Shown piece after piece: positions 13,259 to 22,320 of a stretch of DNA of 49,590 bases; positions within the stretch are counted from its first letter, which is position 1; every line of letters begins with the position of its first letter. The notes beneath the pieces were generated by a model, which did not search any database, was not told where the DNA came from, and saw only the letters and a list, made by a program, of their open reading frames with translations. The translations under genes were made by a program, and so were the position numbers. This stretch comes from Bacteroidales bacterium UBA1189 (GTDB lineage Bacteria; Bacteroidota; Bacteroidia; Bacteroidales; Bacteroidaceae): NCBI GenBank assembly GCA_002309805.1, contig DBYJ01000016.1:8938-58527 (forward strand), given 5' to 3'.

Positions 13259-16252
13259 ATGGCAAGATTTAGTAAGGTAATCAAAGATTTGAACATCGGG
13301 AAGCAGCGCGCCCTTGACTTCCTAGAAAAGAAGGGCCTTCCCGTCGAGGACGACCTGAACGCAAAGCTGACGGATGAGCAGGTGGATTTGCTCACCACCG
13401 AGTTTGCTCGCGACAAGAACATCAAACAGGAAACGGAAAAGCGTCAGGCTGAACGACAGGAACGCCACGAGCGCATGCAGGCCGAGAAGGAAAAGGAAAA
13501 GAAGGCCAAAGAGCCGGAGATGGTGGAAACCGTTGTCCCCGAGGAGGCTAAGCCCCGTTTCACTACGATAGGCAAGATTGACTTGGACGAAGTCAGCGGC
13601 AAGAAGAAGGCTGCGAAACCGGCAGAGAAGAAGGAGAAGCCTGCTTCCAAGACCGTAGAGAAGCCTAAAGCAAAAGCTCCTGAAGAGGCCAAGACGCAGG
13701 ATACCCCATCAACTGAGGAATCAAAGGAGGCTGACAAGCCCAAGGAGGAAGTTGCCGTTGATAGGGCCAACGAATCCGCAGTCGAAGCAACTGCTGCTGC
13801 AACAGAAGCCTACAATAAAAAATTAGAAGAGGCAACTGAGCCGACAGAGCAGGCTTCTGAGGAATTAGAATCAATAGATGAAACCGAAGAAGTTGACGAA
13901 GCTGAAGAAGCTGCGGAAGAGGAAGAGGAAGAGAAGAAAGAGGAAATCTTCGAGTTCGACCACTCAGACCTTCAGATGAAGCCGCTTACCGTCCTCGGCA
14001 AGGTAGACCTCAGCGCCATCAACCAATCCACTCGTCCGAAAAAGAAAACGAAGGAGGAGAAGAAAAAGGAGCGCGAGGAGAAGGAGAAAGCCCGTCAGGA
14101 ACAACGCAAGCAGATTAAGGAGAACATCCTCAAGGATATCCGCAAGGACAGCACAGCCAAGAGTACGGGCGAAACGCAGAAGAAGAAGCGTAACCGCATC
14201 GGCGGTAGCGAGCGTGTCGACATCAACAAGGCCGGCGCAGCTGTCGGAGGATCTTCTTCCTCAAACAACAACGGCAAGCGCGAAGACCGTCGGGGCAAGA
14301 GCGCCGAACGTGACAGGGATCGCGCACGCCGCATCCTCGAGAAAAACGAGCTCAACGAAGGCGACGTCTCGAAGCAGGTGAAGGACACGCTTGCCCGACT
14401 CACCAACAAGCAGAAATCCACTTCAGCCAAGTACCGCAAGGAGAAGCGCGAGCAGGCTTTCAACCGTCAGATGGAACAGATGGCTGAGGAAGAGGCCGGC
14501 AGCAAAGTGCTGAAGCTGACGGAGTTTGTTACCGCCAACGAACTGGCAAGCATGATGAACGTGGGCGTGGCTCAAGTCATCGGTACCTGCATGAGCGTCG
14601 GCATCATGGTCTCTATCAACCAGCGACTCGATGCTGAAACCATCAACCTCGTGGCTTCTGAATTCGGCTTTACTACTGAGTTCGTTAGTGCCGACGTGGC
14701 CAAGGCCGTTACAGAGGAAGCTGACGACGAAGCCGACCTCCTGCCCCGCGCTCCTATTGTTACCGTCATGGGTCATGTGGATCACGGTAAGACGTCGCTG
14801 TTGGACTATATCCGTAAGTCGAACGTCATCGCCGGTGAAGCAGGCGGCATCACGCAGCACATTGGTGCCTACAACGTCAAGCTCGAGGATGGACGCCACA
14901 TCACCTTCCTCGACACCCCGGGCCACGAGGCCTTTACCGCCATGCGTGCCCGCGGAGCCCAGGTAACGGATATCGCCATTATCATCGTGGCAGCAGACGA
15001 CGACGTCATGCCCCAGACCAAAGAAGCCATCAGCCACGCTCAGGCTGCCGGCGTCCCTATGGTCTTTGCCATTAACAAGATTGACAAGCCCCATGCCGAC
15101 CCCGAGAAAATCAAGGGCCAGTTGGCGCAGATGAACCTCCTCGTCGAGGACTGGGGCGGCAAGTACCAGTCGCAGGACATCTCTGCTAAGCAGGGCATCG
15201 GTGTAGAGGAATTGCTGGAGAAAGTATTGCTTGAAGCCGAAATGCTGGAGCTCAAGGCTAACCCCAACCGCAAGGCTACGGGTTCAGTCATCGAATCGAC
15301 GCTCGACAAGGGGCGCGGCTATGTGGCTACGCTACTTGTATCGAACGGCACGCTGAAGATGGGCGACGTCGTCCTTGCCGGTACGCACTATGGCCGCATC
15401 AAGGCTATGTTCAACGAGCGTGGGCAACGGGTGAAGAAGGCTGGACCCTCGGAGCCTGTGCTGATTCTTGGCCTCAACGGAGCTCCGCAGGCTGGTGACA
15501 GCTTCCACGTCTTCGACAGCGAACAGGAAGCTCGTGCAATTGCCACAGACCGTGAGCAGCTGCAGCGCGAACAGGGTTTGCGTACACAGAAGCGCAAGAC
15601 CCTTGAGGACATCGGACGCGATATCGCCAAGGGCGGCGTGCAAGAACTGAACATCATCGTCAAGGGCGATGTGGACGGCTCCATCGAGGCTCTCTCCGAC
15701 TCACTCATCAAGCTCAGCACAGAGAAGATTCAAGTCAACGTTATCTACAAGGCTGTCGGCCAAATCTCCGAGAGCGACGTCCAGCTGGCTGCTGCTTCGC
15801 AGGCCTTCATCGTTGGCTTCCAAGTACGCCCCTCACAAGGTGCCCGCAAGGTAGCTGAGAACGAAGGCGTCGATATCCGCCTCTACAGCATCATCTACGA
15901 TGCCATCGAGGAGGTAAAAGCCGCTATGGAAGGTATGTTGGCTCCCGTTGTCAAGGAGGAAGTCACCTCTACCATCGAGGTTCGCGAGGTATTCCACATC
16001 AGCAAGGTGGGCTTCGTGGCCGGTGCTATGGTGAAGGAAGGCAAGGTGAAGCGCAGCGACAAGGCTCGCCTCATCCGCGACGGTATCGTCATTTACACGG
16101 GCGACATCAACGCGCTGAAGCGTTTCAAGGACGACGTGAAGGAAGTCGGTACCAACTTCGAATGCGGTATCAGTTTAGTGAACTGCAACGACATCAAAGT
16201 AGGCGACCTCATCGAGACCTTCCAGCAGATAGAGGTGAAACAGACGCTCTGA
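13259..16252 (+). CDS. infB: Translation initiation factor IF-2
   Basis: The 997-residue GTPase places initiator tRNA on the 30S subunit. The start (MARFSKVIKDLNIGKQRALD) is the IF-2 N-terminal helical domain. Residues about 60-410 are a long Lys/Glu/Ala-rich linker of low complexity with many charged runs. A second IF-2N domain follows near 420-470 (KLTEFVTANELASMMNVG). The G domain has GHVDHGKTS (about 505), DTPGHEAF and NKID. Domains II, III and IV complete it, ending VGDLIETFQQIEVKQTL. Length is normal for Bacteroidetes. The start is four bases before cvpA, suggesting cotranscription onward. Confidence 0.97.
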   Translation: MARFSKVIKDLNIGKQRALDFLEKKGLPVEDDLNAKLTDEQVDLLTTEFARDKNIKQETEKRQAERQERHERMQAEKEKEKKAKEPEMVETVVPEEAKPRFTTIGKIDLDEVSGKKKAAKPAEKKEKPASKTVEKPKAKAPEEAKTQDTPSTEESKEADKPKEEVAVDRANESAVEATAAATEAYNKKLEEATEPTEQASEELESIDETEEVDEAEEAAEEEEEEKKEEIFEFDHSDLQMKPLTVLGKVDLSAINQSTRPKKKTKEEKKKEREEKEKARQEQRKQIKENILKDIRKDSTAKSTGETQKKKRNRIGGSERVDINKAGAAVGGSSSSNNNGKREDRRGKSAERDRDRARRILEKNELNEGDVSKQVKDTLARLTNKQKSTSAKYRKEKREQAFNRQMEQMAEEEAGSKVLKLTEFVTANELASMMNVGVAQVIGTCMSVGIMVSINQRLDAETINLVASEFGFTTEFVSADVAKAVTEEADDEADLLPRAPIVTVMGHVDHGKTSLLDYIRKSNVIAGEAGGITQHIGAYNVKLEDGRHITFLDTPGHEAFTAMRARGAQVTDIAIIIVAADDDVMPQTKEAISHAQAAGVPMVFAINKIDKPHADPEKIKGQLAQMNLLVEDWGGKYQSQDISAKQGIGVEELLEKVLLEAEMLELKANPNRKATGSVIESTLDKGRGYVATLLVSNGTLKMGDVVLAGTHYGRIKAMFNERGQRVKKAGPSEPVLILGLNGAPQAGDSFHVFDSEQEARAIATDREQLQREQGLRTQKRKTLEDIGRDIAKGGVQELNIIVKGDVDGSIEALSDSLIKLSTEKIQVNVIYKAVGQISESDVQLAAASQAFIVGFQVRPSQGARKVAENEGVDIRLYSIIYDAIEEVKAAMEGMLAPVVKEEVTSTIEVREVFHISKVGFVAGAMVKEGKVKRSDKARLIRDGIVIYTGDINALKRFKDDVKEVGTNFECGISLVNCNDIKVGDLIETFQQIEVKQTL

Positions 16253-16256
16253 CGCT

Positions 16257-16883
16257 ATGGGACTGCTTGACATCATTGTTACCATCATCCTCGTCGCAGG
16301 GCTGATTACCGGTATCAAGGACGGATTGGTGAAGCGGGTGCTGGGGCTTGGCGGCCTCATCGCCGGCATCATCATCGGCAAGCGGATTTATCTCTCCGTA
16401 GCTGCCAAACTGACGCCTCTTCTGGGGACATCGGAGAAGACAACACAGATTATTGCCTTTGCGCTGATTCTGATTATTGTGCCACTCATCTTCTCGCTGA
16501 TAGCGTGGCTCATTGGCAACTTACTGAAGACGGCGGGATTGGGCTGGGTAAACCGTCTGCTGGGAGGTATCATCGGTGTCATCACCAATGCGCTGATTGT
16601 CGGACTGATTTTCATTGGCATCGAGAGTTTCGATACCCACGAAGTACTCCTCAGCCAAGAAAAGAGGGACGCCTCTGTGTTCTACTATCCGCTCTATCGG
16701 ACGACAGGGCTTTTCATCAAGGACGTCCGGGAGCAGATAGAACATTGGAAGGAGACGCACGCCGAAGAGCCTGAGGATTCCGAATCCCCTGATGCGTCAG
16801 GCAATTCCGATAAATCCGGAAACCCTGGGAACTCCGATAAATCTGAAAAGAAACAATTGCAATCGTTTGAGGAGGTTGTGTAG
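16257..16883 (+). CDS. cvpA: CvpA-family membrane protein
   Basis: The 208-residue protein has four hydrophobic segments (about 3-20, 28-46, 60-84 and 98-120) with the CvpA pattern GLITGIKDGLVKRVLGLGGL. CvpA family members are inner-membrane proteins linked to envelope stress and, in E. coli, colicin V production. The last 50 residues form a hydrophilic tail with an Asn-Ser-Asp-Lys-Ser-Gly repeat. It starts 4 nt after infB and its stop touches the sufB start, a gene order common in Bacteroidales. Confidence 0.88.
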   Translation: MGLLDIIVTIILVAGLITGIKDGLVKRVLGLGGLIAGIIIGKRIYLSVAAKLTPLLGTSEKTTQIIAFALILIIVPLIFSLIAWLIGNLLKTAGLGWVNRLLGGIIGVITNALIVGLIFIGIESFDTHEVLLSQEKRDASVFYYPLYRTTGLFIKDVREQIEHWKETHAEEPEDSESPDASGNSDKSGNPGNSDKSEKKQLQSFEEVV

Positions 16884-18341
16884 ATGAATCCCAAGGAAGA
16901 CAATATCGCCCTCAGGCAGTTTGCCGAGGAGAAGTACAAATACGGCTTCACCACTGATGTCGCAACAGATATTATCGAACGCGGACTCAACGAGGATGTC
17001 GTAAGACTTATCTCCGCTAAGAAAGGCGAACCGGACTGGCTGCTTGACTTCCGCCTGAAGGCTTTTCGTCATTGGCTGACAATGACGTGTCCCACATGGG
17101 CACACCTTACCATTCCCGACATTGACTTCCAAGCCATCTCCTACTATGCCGACCCGCGAAGGAAGACCGATAGTCCTCGCTCGCTGGACGACATTGATCC
17201 TGCCGTCATGAAAACCTTCGACAAACTTGGCATTCCCCTTGAAGAGCGTTTAGCGCTCAGCGGGGGAATGGCTGTCGATGCCGTCATGGACTCCGTGTCG
17301 GTAAAGACAACGTTCAAGGAGCGGTTGAAGGAGAAGGGCATCATCTTTTGTTCCATCAGCGAAGCTGTGCGCGAGTATCCTGATTTGGTACGACAGTATC
17401 TTGGCTCAGTTGTTAGCTACCGCGACAACTTCTATGCCGCGCTCAACTCCGCGGTGTTTAGCGACGGCTCGTTTGTCTATATCCCCAAGGGCGTCCGTTG
17501 CCCCATGGAACTCTCCACTTACTTCCGCATCAATGCCGCAGGCACGGGACAGTTCGAACGTACCCTCATCGTAGCTGACGACGACAGCTACGTCTCCTAC
17601 CTCGAAGGCTGTACCGCCCCGATGCGCGACGAGAACCAACTGCATGCCGCCATCGTGGAAATCATCGTCCTCGACCGCGCCGAGGTGAAATACAGCACGG
17701 TACAAAACTGGTACCCGGGCGATGCCGAGGGCAAGGGCGGAGTCTATAACTTCGTCACCAAGCGCGGTCATTGTCGGGGCGTTAATAGTAAAATATCCTG
17801 GACACAGGTGGAGACAGGCTCCGCTATTACATGGAAATATCCCAGCTGTGTGCTTTCGGGCGACAACTCCGTTGGTGAATTCTATTCCGTGGCTGTCACC
17901 AACAACTATCAGCAAGCCGACACCGGCACCAAGATGATTCATCTGGGACGCAACACCCGCAGCACCATCATCTCCAAGGGCATCTCTGCCGGCCATAGCT
18001 CCAATGCCTACCGCGGATTGGTACGCGTCAGCGAGAAAGCCGATGGAGCCCGCAACTACAGCCAGTGTGACTCGCTGCTGCTGGGCGACCAATGCGGCGC
18101 TCATACCTTCCCCTATATGGACATCCACAATGAGACTGCTATCGTCGAACACGAAGCTACGACTTCCAAAATCAGCGAGGACCAGTTGTTCTACTGCAAC
18201 CAGCGCGGCATCAAGACCGAGGACGCCATCGGCCTCATCGTCAACGGCTACGCTAAGGAAGTGCTCAACAAACTGCCCATGGAGTTCGCCGTTGAAGCGC
18301 AGAAGCTCCTCAGCGTCTCCCTCGAAGGCTCCGTCGGATAA
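16884..18341 (+). CDS. sufB: Fe-S cluster assembly scaffold SufB
   Basis: The 485-residue protein is the scaffold subunit of the SUF complex, which builds iron-sulfur clusters in the cytoplasm together with SufC and SufD. Typical segments are KLGIPLEERLALSGGMAVDA, YIPKGVRCPMELSTYFRINA, QFERTLIVADDDSYVSYLEG and QCDSLLLGDQCGAHTFPY, with an ending in FAVEAQKLLSVSLEGSVG. The ATG follows the cvpA stop with no gap. Length is normal. Confidence 0.96.
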   Translation: MNPKEDNIALRQFAEEKYKYGFTTDVATDIIERGLNEDVVRLISAKKGEPDWLLDFRLKAFRHWLTMTCPTWAHLTIPDIDFQAISYYADPRRKTDSPRSLDDIDPAVMKTFDKLGIPLEERLALSGGMAVDAVMDSVSVKTTFKERLKEKGIIFCSISEAVREYPDLVRQYLGSVVSYRDNFYAALNSAVFSDGSFVYIPKGVRCPMELSTYFRINAAGTGQFERTLIVADDDSYVSYLEGCTAPMRDENQLHAAIVEIIVLDRAEVKYSTVQNWYPGDAEGKGGVYNFVTKRGHCRGVNSKISWTQVETGSAITWKYPSCVLSGDNSVGEFYSVAVTNNYQQADTGTKMIHLGRNTRSTIISKGISAGHSSNAYRGLVRVSEKADGARNYSQCDSLLLGDQCGAHTFPYMDIHNETAIVEHEATTSKISEDQLFYCNQRGIKTEDAIGLIVNGYAKEVLNKLPMEFAVEAQKLLSVSLEGSVG

Positions 18342-18344
18342 AAA

Positions 18345-18376
18345 GGTCAACAAGTCAATAGGTCAACAAGTCAATA
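18345..18376 (+). repeat. 16-bp tandem duplication in front of sufC
   Basis: ggtcaacaagtcaata occurs twice in a row at 18345-18360 and 18361-18376. The last A of the second copy is the A of the sufC start codon. The repeat fills the whole gap and contains no purine-rich ribosome-binding site. Confidence 0.9.
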
Positions 18377-19116
18377 TGTTAAAGATAGAAAACCTCCACG
18401 CTTCCATTGCTGGTAAAGAGATACTGAAGGGCATCAACCTTACCGTCGGCACGGGCGAGGTACATGCCATCATGGGTCCCAACGGCTCCGGCAAGAGCAC
18501 CCTCAGCAACGTCCTCGTCGGACACCCTGCCTACACCGTCACCGAGGGCAGCGTCACCTTCCGCGGCAAGGATCTCCTCGCCATGAATCCCGAAGACCGC
18601 AGCCACGAGGGTATCTTCCTCTCCTTCCAGTACCCCGTCGAAATCCCTGGCGTCAGCATGGTCAACTTCATGCGCACAGCTGTGAACGAGCAGCGGAAAT
18701 ACAAGGGGCTTGAGCCCCTCACCGCCAACGAGTTCCTGAAGCTGATGCGGGAGAAGCGTGCCCTTGTGGGATTAGACAGCAAGCTCGCCAACCGCTCCGT
18801 CAACGAAGGTTTCAGCGGTGGCGAGAAGAAGCGTAATGAAATCTACCAGATGGCCATGCTGGAGCCCCTGCTAAGCATCCTCGACGAGACGGACTCCGGC
18901 CTCGACATCGATGCCCTGCGCATCGTAGCCGAAGGAGTCAACAAACTCCACACTCCCGAGAACTCCGTCATCGTCATCACCCATTACCAGCGCCTGCTCA
19001 ACTACATCCGCCCCGATGTCGTCCACGTGCTCTATGAGGGCCGTATCGTCAAAACAGCCGGCCCCGAACTGGCGCAGGAACTCGAGGAACGCGGCTACGA
19101 CTGGTTGAAGGGTTGA
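18376..19116 (+). CDS. sufC: Fe-S cluster assembly ATPase SufC
   Basis: The 246-residue ABC-type ATPase drives the SufBCD scaffold. It starts at the ATG at 18376 (MLKIENLHASIAGKEILKGI); a longer reading upstream would run over the sufB end and is not real. Walker A is GPNGSGKSTL (about 34-43). The ABC signature has the SufC form FSGGEKKRNEI, Walker B is LSILDETDSGLDIDA, and the H-loop is VIVITHYQRLL. Length and motifs are normal. Confidence 0.97.
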   Translation: MLKIENLHASIAGKEILKGINLTVGTGEVHAIMGPNGSGKSTLSNVLVGHPAYTVTEGSVTFRGKDLLAMNPEDRSHEGIFLSFQYPVEIPGVSMVNFMRTAVNEQRKYKGLEPLTANEFLKLMREKRALVGLDSKLANRSVNEGFSGGEKKRNEIYQMAMLEPLLSILDETDSGLDIDALRIVAEGVNKLHTPENSVIVITHYQRLLNYIRPDVVHVLYEGRIVKTAGPELAQELEERGYDWLKG

Positions 19117-19131
19117 TGGTTGATGGATAAA

Positions 19132-19159
19132 GGTTAAAGGTTAAGGGTTAAGGGTTAAA
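19132..19159 (+). repeat. Heptamer repeat GGTTAAR x4 between sufC and sufD
   Basis: Four 7-mers (ggttaaa, ggttaag, ggttaag, ggttaaa) stand end to end, 5 nt before the sufD ATG at 19165; the preceding bases also hold ggttgat twice. A change in copy number would alter the distance and context of the sufD start. Confidence 0.85.
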
Positions 19160-19164
19160 GAGTA

Positions 19165-20109
19165 ATGGAGAAGCTGATCAAGGACCTTGGGAACGGCGCC
19201 GGCATCTATGACTACGGGGATGACACATTGGAAGTTAAAGTCCCCGAAGGCGTGAAACTGGCCAAGCCTGTCTATCTCACCCAACTGCTGGGCGAGAATG
19301 ATTTGCTTGAGAACAAACAGAACATTCTCATCTTCCTCATGCCGGGCAGCGGAGCTGATGTGGTCATCACCGACCGCACCGCCGACCGCCCGTTTCGCAT
19401 CTCACGCCACATTAGCGGCGATATTAACCCAAGTGCCACACTGCGGCTCTATGTCCTGCAAGAGCAGGGCGCGCAAACTGTTTGGGAGAACCAGTTTACG
19501 TTTAACGCTAACGGACATGTTACATTGGGCATCTTTTGCATGGGCAGCGGAAACGTCACGAACCGCGTCAGAACTTACTTCCATGCGCCGGAGGCCACAG
19601 CCGACATCTTCGGCATGACCATTGCCTCCGGTACGCAACAGGTGACCAATGCTGTCACCGTCACCCACCATGCCCCCCGCTGCCGCGACCGCGAGCTGTT
19701 CAAGCAGATACTCGACGAAGAATCCATAGGCCGTTTCGAGGGGCTCGTACAGGTCGAGCCGAAGTGTCCGGGGGCCGACTCGCAGCAGACCAGCCGTAAC
19801 ATCTGCCTCAGCCGCTCAGCCCGCGCTTATGCCCAGCCCCAGCTCATTATCGACACCGACGACGTCCGCTGCTCACACGGTGCCACCGTCGGCCAGCTCG
19901 ACGAGGAAGCCCTCTTCTACATGCAGCAGCGCGGCATCCCCCGTCACGAGGCACGGCTCTTGCTTCTCAGCGCCTTCCTCAACGAGGTTATCGACCGTGT
20001 CACCATCGACGGCCTCCACGAACGTCTCCGCGTGATAGCCGATGCCCGTCTGCGCGGCGACATGGACCACTGCGTCGCCTGCGGTGTCTGTAAAACTGAA
20101 AAATCATAA
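19165..20109 (+). CDS. sufD: Fe-S cluster assembly protein SufD, short form
   Basis: This partner of SufB and SufC has 314 residues, against about 400-450 for many SufD proteins. The beta-helix core is present (QFTFNANGHVTLGIFCMGSG, ARAYAQPQLIIDTDDVRCSHG, ATVGQLDEEALFYMQQRGI). The N-terminal helical domain seems reduced or absent. It ends with CVACGVC, a Cys-rich tail I would associate with Bacteroidetes SufD. The start at 19165 follows the heptamer repeat; no longer in-frame start was evident. Confidence 0.9.
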   Translation: MEKLIKDLGNGAGIYDYGDDTLEVKVPEGVKLAKPVYLTQLLGENDLLENKQNILIFLMPGSGADVVITDRTADRPFRISRHISGDINPSATLRLYVLQEQGAQTVWENQFTFNANGHVTLGIFCMGSGNVTNRVRTYFHAPEATADIFGMTIASGTQQVTNAVTVTHHAPRCRDRELFKQILDEESIGRFEGLVQVEPKCPGADSQQTSRNICLSRSARAYAQPQLIIDTDDVRCSHGATVGQLDEEALFYMQQRGIPRHEARLLLLSAFLNEVIDRVTIDGLHERLRVIADARLRGDMDHCVACGVCKTEKS

Positions 20110-20112
20110 GCA

Positions 20113-21348
20113 ATGCTTGACGTTAACCCTATCCGCGCTGACTTTCCCATACTCACCCGTGAGGTGTATGGTTGTCCGCTGGTCTATCTCGACAATGCTG
20201 CCACGACACAGAAGCCGCTTACCGTCATCGATACCATTACGAAGGCCTACACCACCATCAACGCCAACGTCCACCGTGGCGTACACCGTCTGTCGCAGGA
20301 GGCCACCGACCATCACGAGGCAGCCCGTGAGACCGTCCGCCGCTTCCTCGATGCCGCCAGCACCAGCGAAATCCTCTTCACACGCGGCACCACTGAGAGC
20401 CTCAACCTCCTCGCCACCTCGTTCGGCGAAGCCTTCTGCCACGAAGGCGATGAGATTATCGTCAGCGAGATGGAGCACCACAGCAACATCGTCCCCTGGC
20501 AGCTCCTTTGCCAGCGTCGTGGCACCGTCCTCCGTGTCATCCCCGTCAGCGACGACGGTCGGCTCGACCTCGACGCCTTCCAGCGCCTTCTCTCCCCTCG
20601 CACCCGCCTTGTCAGCGTCACCCACGTCAGCAATGTCCTCGGCACCGTCAACCCCATCGAGGAGATTATCCGTATTGCCCATGACCACGACATCCCCGTC
20701 GCTATCGACGGCGCGCAAGCCGTGCCCCATATCCCCATCGACGTCCAGCAGCTTGGCTGCGACTTCTACGCCTTCAGCGCCCACAAGGTCTATGGCCCCA
20801 CGGGCGTCGGTGTTCTCTACGGTAAGGAGCATTGGCTGGAGCAGATGCCCCCCTACCAAGGTGGCGGCGAGATGATCGGCCACGTCCGCTTCAGCGGCAC
20901 CACATGGAACGAACTCCCCTATAAGTTCGAGGCCGGCACGCCCGACTTCATCGGCACCATCGCCACCGCCCGCGCGCTCGACTACGTCACTGCCATCGGC
21001 CTCCCCGCCATTGCTGCCCACGAGCACGCCCTTGTCCGCCGCACCCTCGATGCGCTTCACGCGATGCCACGCATTGAAATATATGGGGATTCATCTGAAC
21101 ACTGTTCACTGTCCACTGATCACTGTTCTGTCATCTCCTTCAATCTCGCCGGTGCCCATCCCTCCGATGTCGGCATGCTACTTGACCATCTCGGCATTGC
21201 CGTGCGCACAGGCCATCATTGTGCCCAGCCCCTCATGGAGCGCTTCGGCATCCCTGGCACCGTCCGTATCTCCTTCGCCCTCTACAACACCGACTCCGAT
21301 GTCGATGCCTTCATCGCCGCCCTCCGCCGCGTAGCGGAAATGGTGTAA
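20113..21348 (+). CDS. sufS: Cysteine desulfurase SufS
   Basis: The 411-residue PLP enzyme takes sulfur from cysteine for Fe-S cluster assembly. Key parts are YLDNAATTQKP near the start, the PLP-binding Lys in FSAHKVYGPTGVG (about 224), and the catalytic Cys in AVRTGHHCAQPLM (about 371). It starts 3 nt after sufD. An odd stretch lies at about residues 328-341: the peptide SEHCSLSTDHCSV, encoded by a DNA repeat (21097-21132) built from cactgttcactg-like units. It replaces the short loop before VISF found in homologues and adds two Cys. Confidence 0.95.
   Translation: MLDVNPIRADFPILTREVYGCPLVYLDNAATTQKPLTVIDTITKAYTTINANVHRGVHRLSQEATDHHEAARETVRRFLDAASTSEILFTRGTTESLNLLATSFGEAFCHEGDEIIVSEMEHHSNIVPWQLLCQRRGTVLRVIPVSDDGRLDLDAFQRLLSPRTRLVSVTHVSNVLGTVNPIEEIIRIAHDHDIPVAIDGAQAVPHIPIDVQQLGCDFYAFSAHKVYGPTGVGVLYGKEHWLEQMPPYQGGGEMIGHVRFSGTTWNELPYKFEAGTPDFIGTIATARALDYVTAIGLPAIAAHEHALVRRTLDALHAMPRIEIYGDSSEHCSLSTDHCSVISFNLAGAHPSDVGMLLDHLGIAVRTGHHCAQPLMERFGIPGTVRISFALYNTDSDVDAFIAALRRVAEMV
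21097..21132. repeat. In-frame simple repeat inside sufS
   Basis: The stretch contains four close copies of cactg(t/a)(t/c) (aacactgttcactgtccactgatcactgtt type). It is translated as a Ser/Cys/His-rich loop in SufS. The same style of repeat (cactattcactaat) stands in the gap at 45042-45069. Confidence 0.75.
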
Positions 21349-21383
21349 TCCATTCCTCCCACCCACCCTGCTTCTGGCGACTT

Positions 21384-21800
21384 TTATTCCAACAGTTCGC
21401 TGGGGAGGCGTTCCACGGTGTAGCCCGTGAGGACGTCGCGCTTCATGCCCGAGGAGGGACGGAATCCGATGCCGGTGCTCTGAATGTACGACGCGGGCTC
21501 GAACGAGTCCGTGGGGATGATGGCCTGGGCGAAGCACTTGCCGCGCACGTAGGGATAGATGATGCCGAAACCGTCGAGGACGACGTTCTGCCCGGCGACA
21601 AGGGCTTCCTTGATGTACTCCTTGAGGGTGGTGACGACGGCCACGACGTCGGTCGTGGAGAGGGTGGAAGCGAAGGTTATCCGGCGGATAATCTGGGCCG
21701 TGGTGTAGGTCTGACGGTTGACGGCGCGATTGCAGGCATAGTCCACACCTTCGGCACCCTTGGGGTTCGAGCACCCCACGATTTTGTAAGGTATTGCCAT
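21384..21800 (-). CDS. HU-HIG-type DNA-binding protein 1
   Basis: The 138-residue protein belongs to the HU-like family of Bacteroidetes (HU-HIG), with an HU/IHF fold of about 90 residues plus a C-terminal extension. Features are IVGCSNPKGAEGVDYAC at the start, VVAVVTTLKEYIKEAL and a G-F-G-type turn (VLDGFGIIYPYVRG), then SYIQSTGIGFRPSSGMKRDVL. It should bind and bend DNA. It is the third gene of a three-paralogue unit read from 22725 to 21384. Confidence 0.82.
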   Translation of the reverse strand: MAIPYKIVGCSNPKGAEGVDYACNRAVNRQTYTTAQIIRRITFASTLSTTDVVAVVTTLKEYIKEALVAGQNVVLDGFGIIYPYVRGKCFAQAIIPTDSFEPASYIQSTGIGFRPSSGMKRDVLTGYTVERLPSELLE

Positions 21801-21852
21801 AGTGAATCTTGTTTTATTGTTTAACGAATTTTTTTGAGGTTAAATGGGGGTT

Positions 21853-22284
21853 CTACGCCATCAGCTCTGACGGTACGCGGCGGAACTGGGCGTGGGTACG
21901 GAGGTACTTCTTCAGCGCGGCAGCGGGGCGGAAGCCCACGTAGGCACGGCTCAGGTACGAGGCGGGCTGGAAGTCGGGATTCTTCTTGCCGTTCACCTTG
22001 ATGATGCTCTGGGCGTAGCACTTGCCGCTGAGGCGTGCGCTGAAGGTCCCAATCTCGTCCATGGTGACGGGGTTGCCGTCGCGCAGCAGGGTGGCCATCT
22101 CGTCCAGAAAGGCATTGAGGATACCCTTCACTTCGCCGGGCGTCACGGTGGTGGCGCGGCTGATTTCATCGATAAGGCTCTCCAGCTGGAGGTCGCCTGT
22201 CTTGGTGCGGCGGCAGCAGGCGTAGTCCACGCCCTCGGCACCGCGGGGGTTCGAGCACCCCACAATCTGATAGGTTATTGCCAT
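21853..22284 (-). CDS. HU-HIG-type DNA-binding protein 2
   Basis: The 143-residue paralogue starts MAITYQIVGCSNPRGAEGVD and shares IVGCSNP-GAEGVDYAC and GFRPAAALKKYL with its neighbour. VKGILNAFLDEMATLL and MDEIGTFSARLSGKCYA match the HU alpha-helix and the central beta-arm region. It lies 52 nt upstream of paralogue 1 in transcription order. Confidence 0.82.
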   Translation of the reverse strand: MAITYQIVGCSNPRGAEGVDYACCRRTKTGDLQLESLIDEISRATTVTPGEVKGILNAFLDEMATLLRDGNPVTMDEIGTFSARLSGKCYAQSIIKVNGKKNPDFQPASYLSRAYVGFRPAAALKKYLRTHAQFRRVPSELMA

Positions 22285-22320
22285 AGTGATTCTCTGTTTT
22301 AGGAGTTAATAATTGATTTT

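Noticed and set aside
17406..18353. Long frame antisense to sufB
   Set aside because: SufB is complete and conserved on the plus strand; the antisense frame has no family features.
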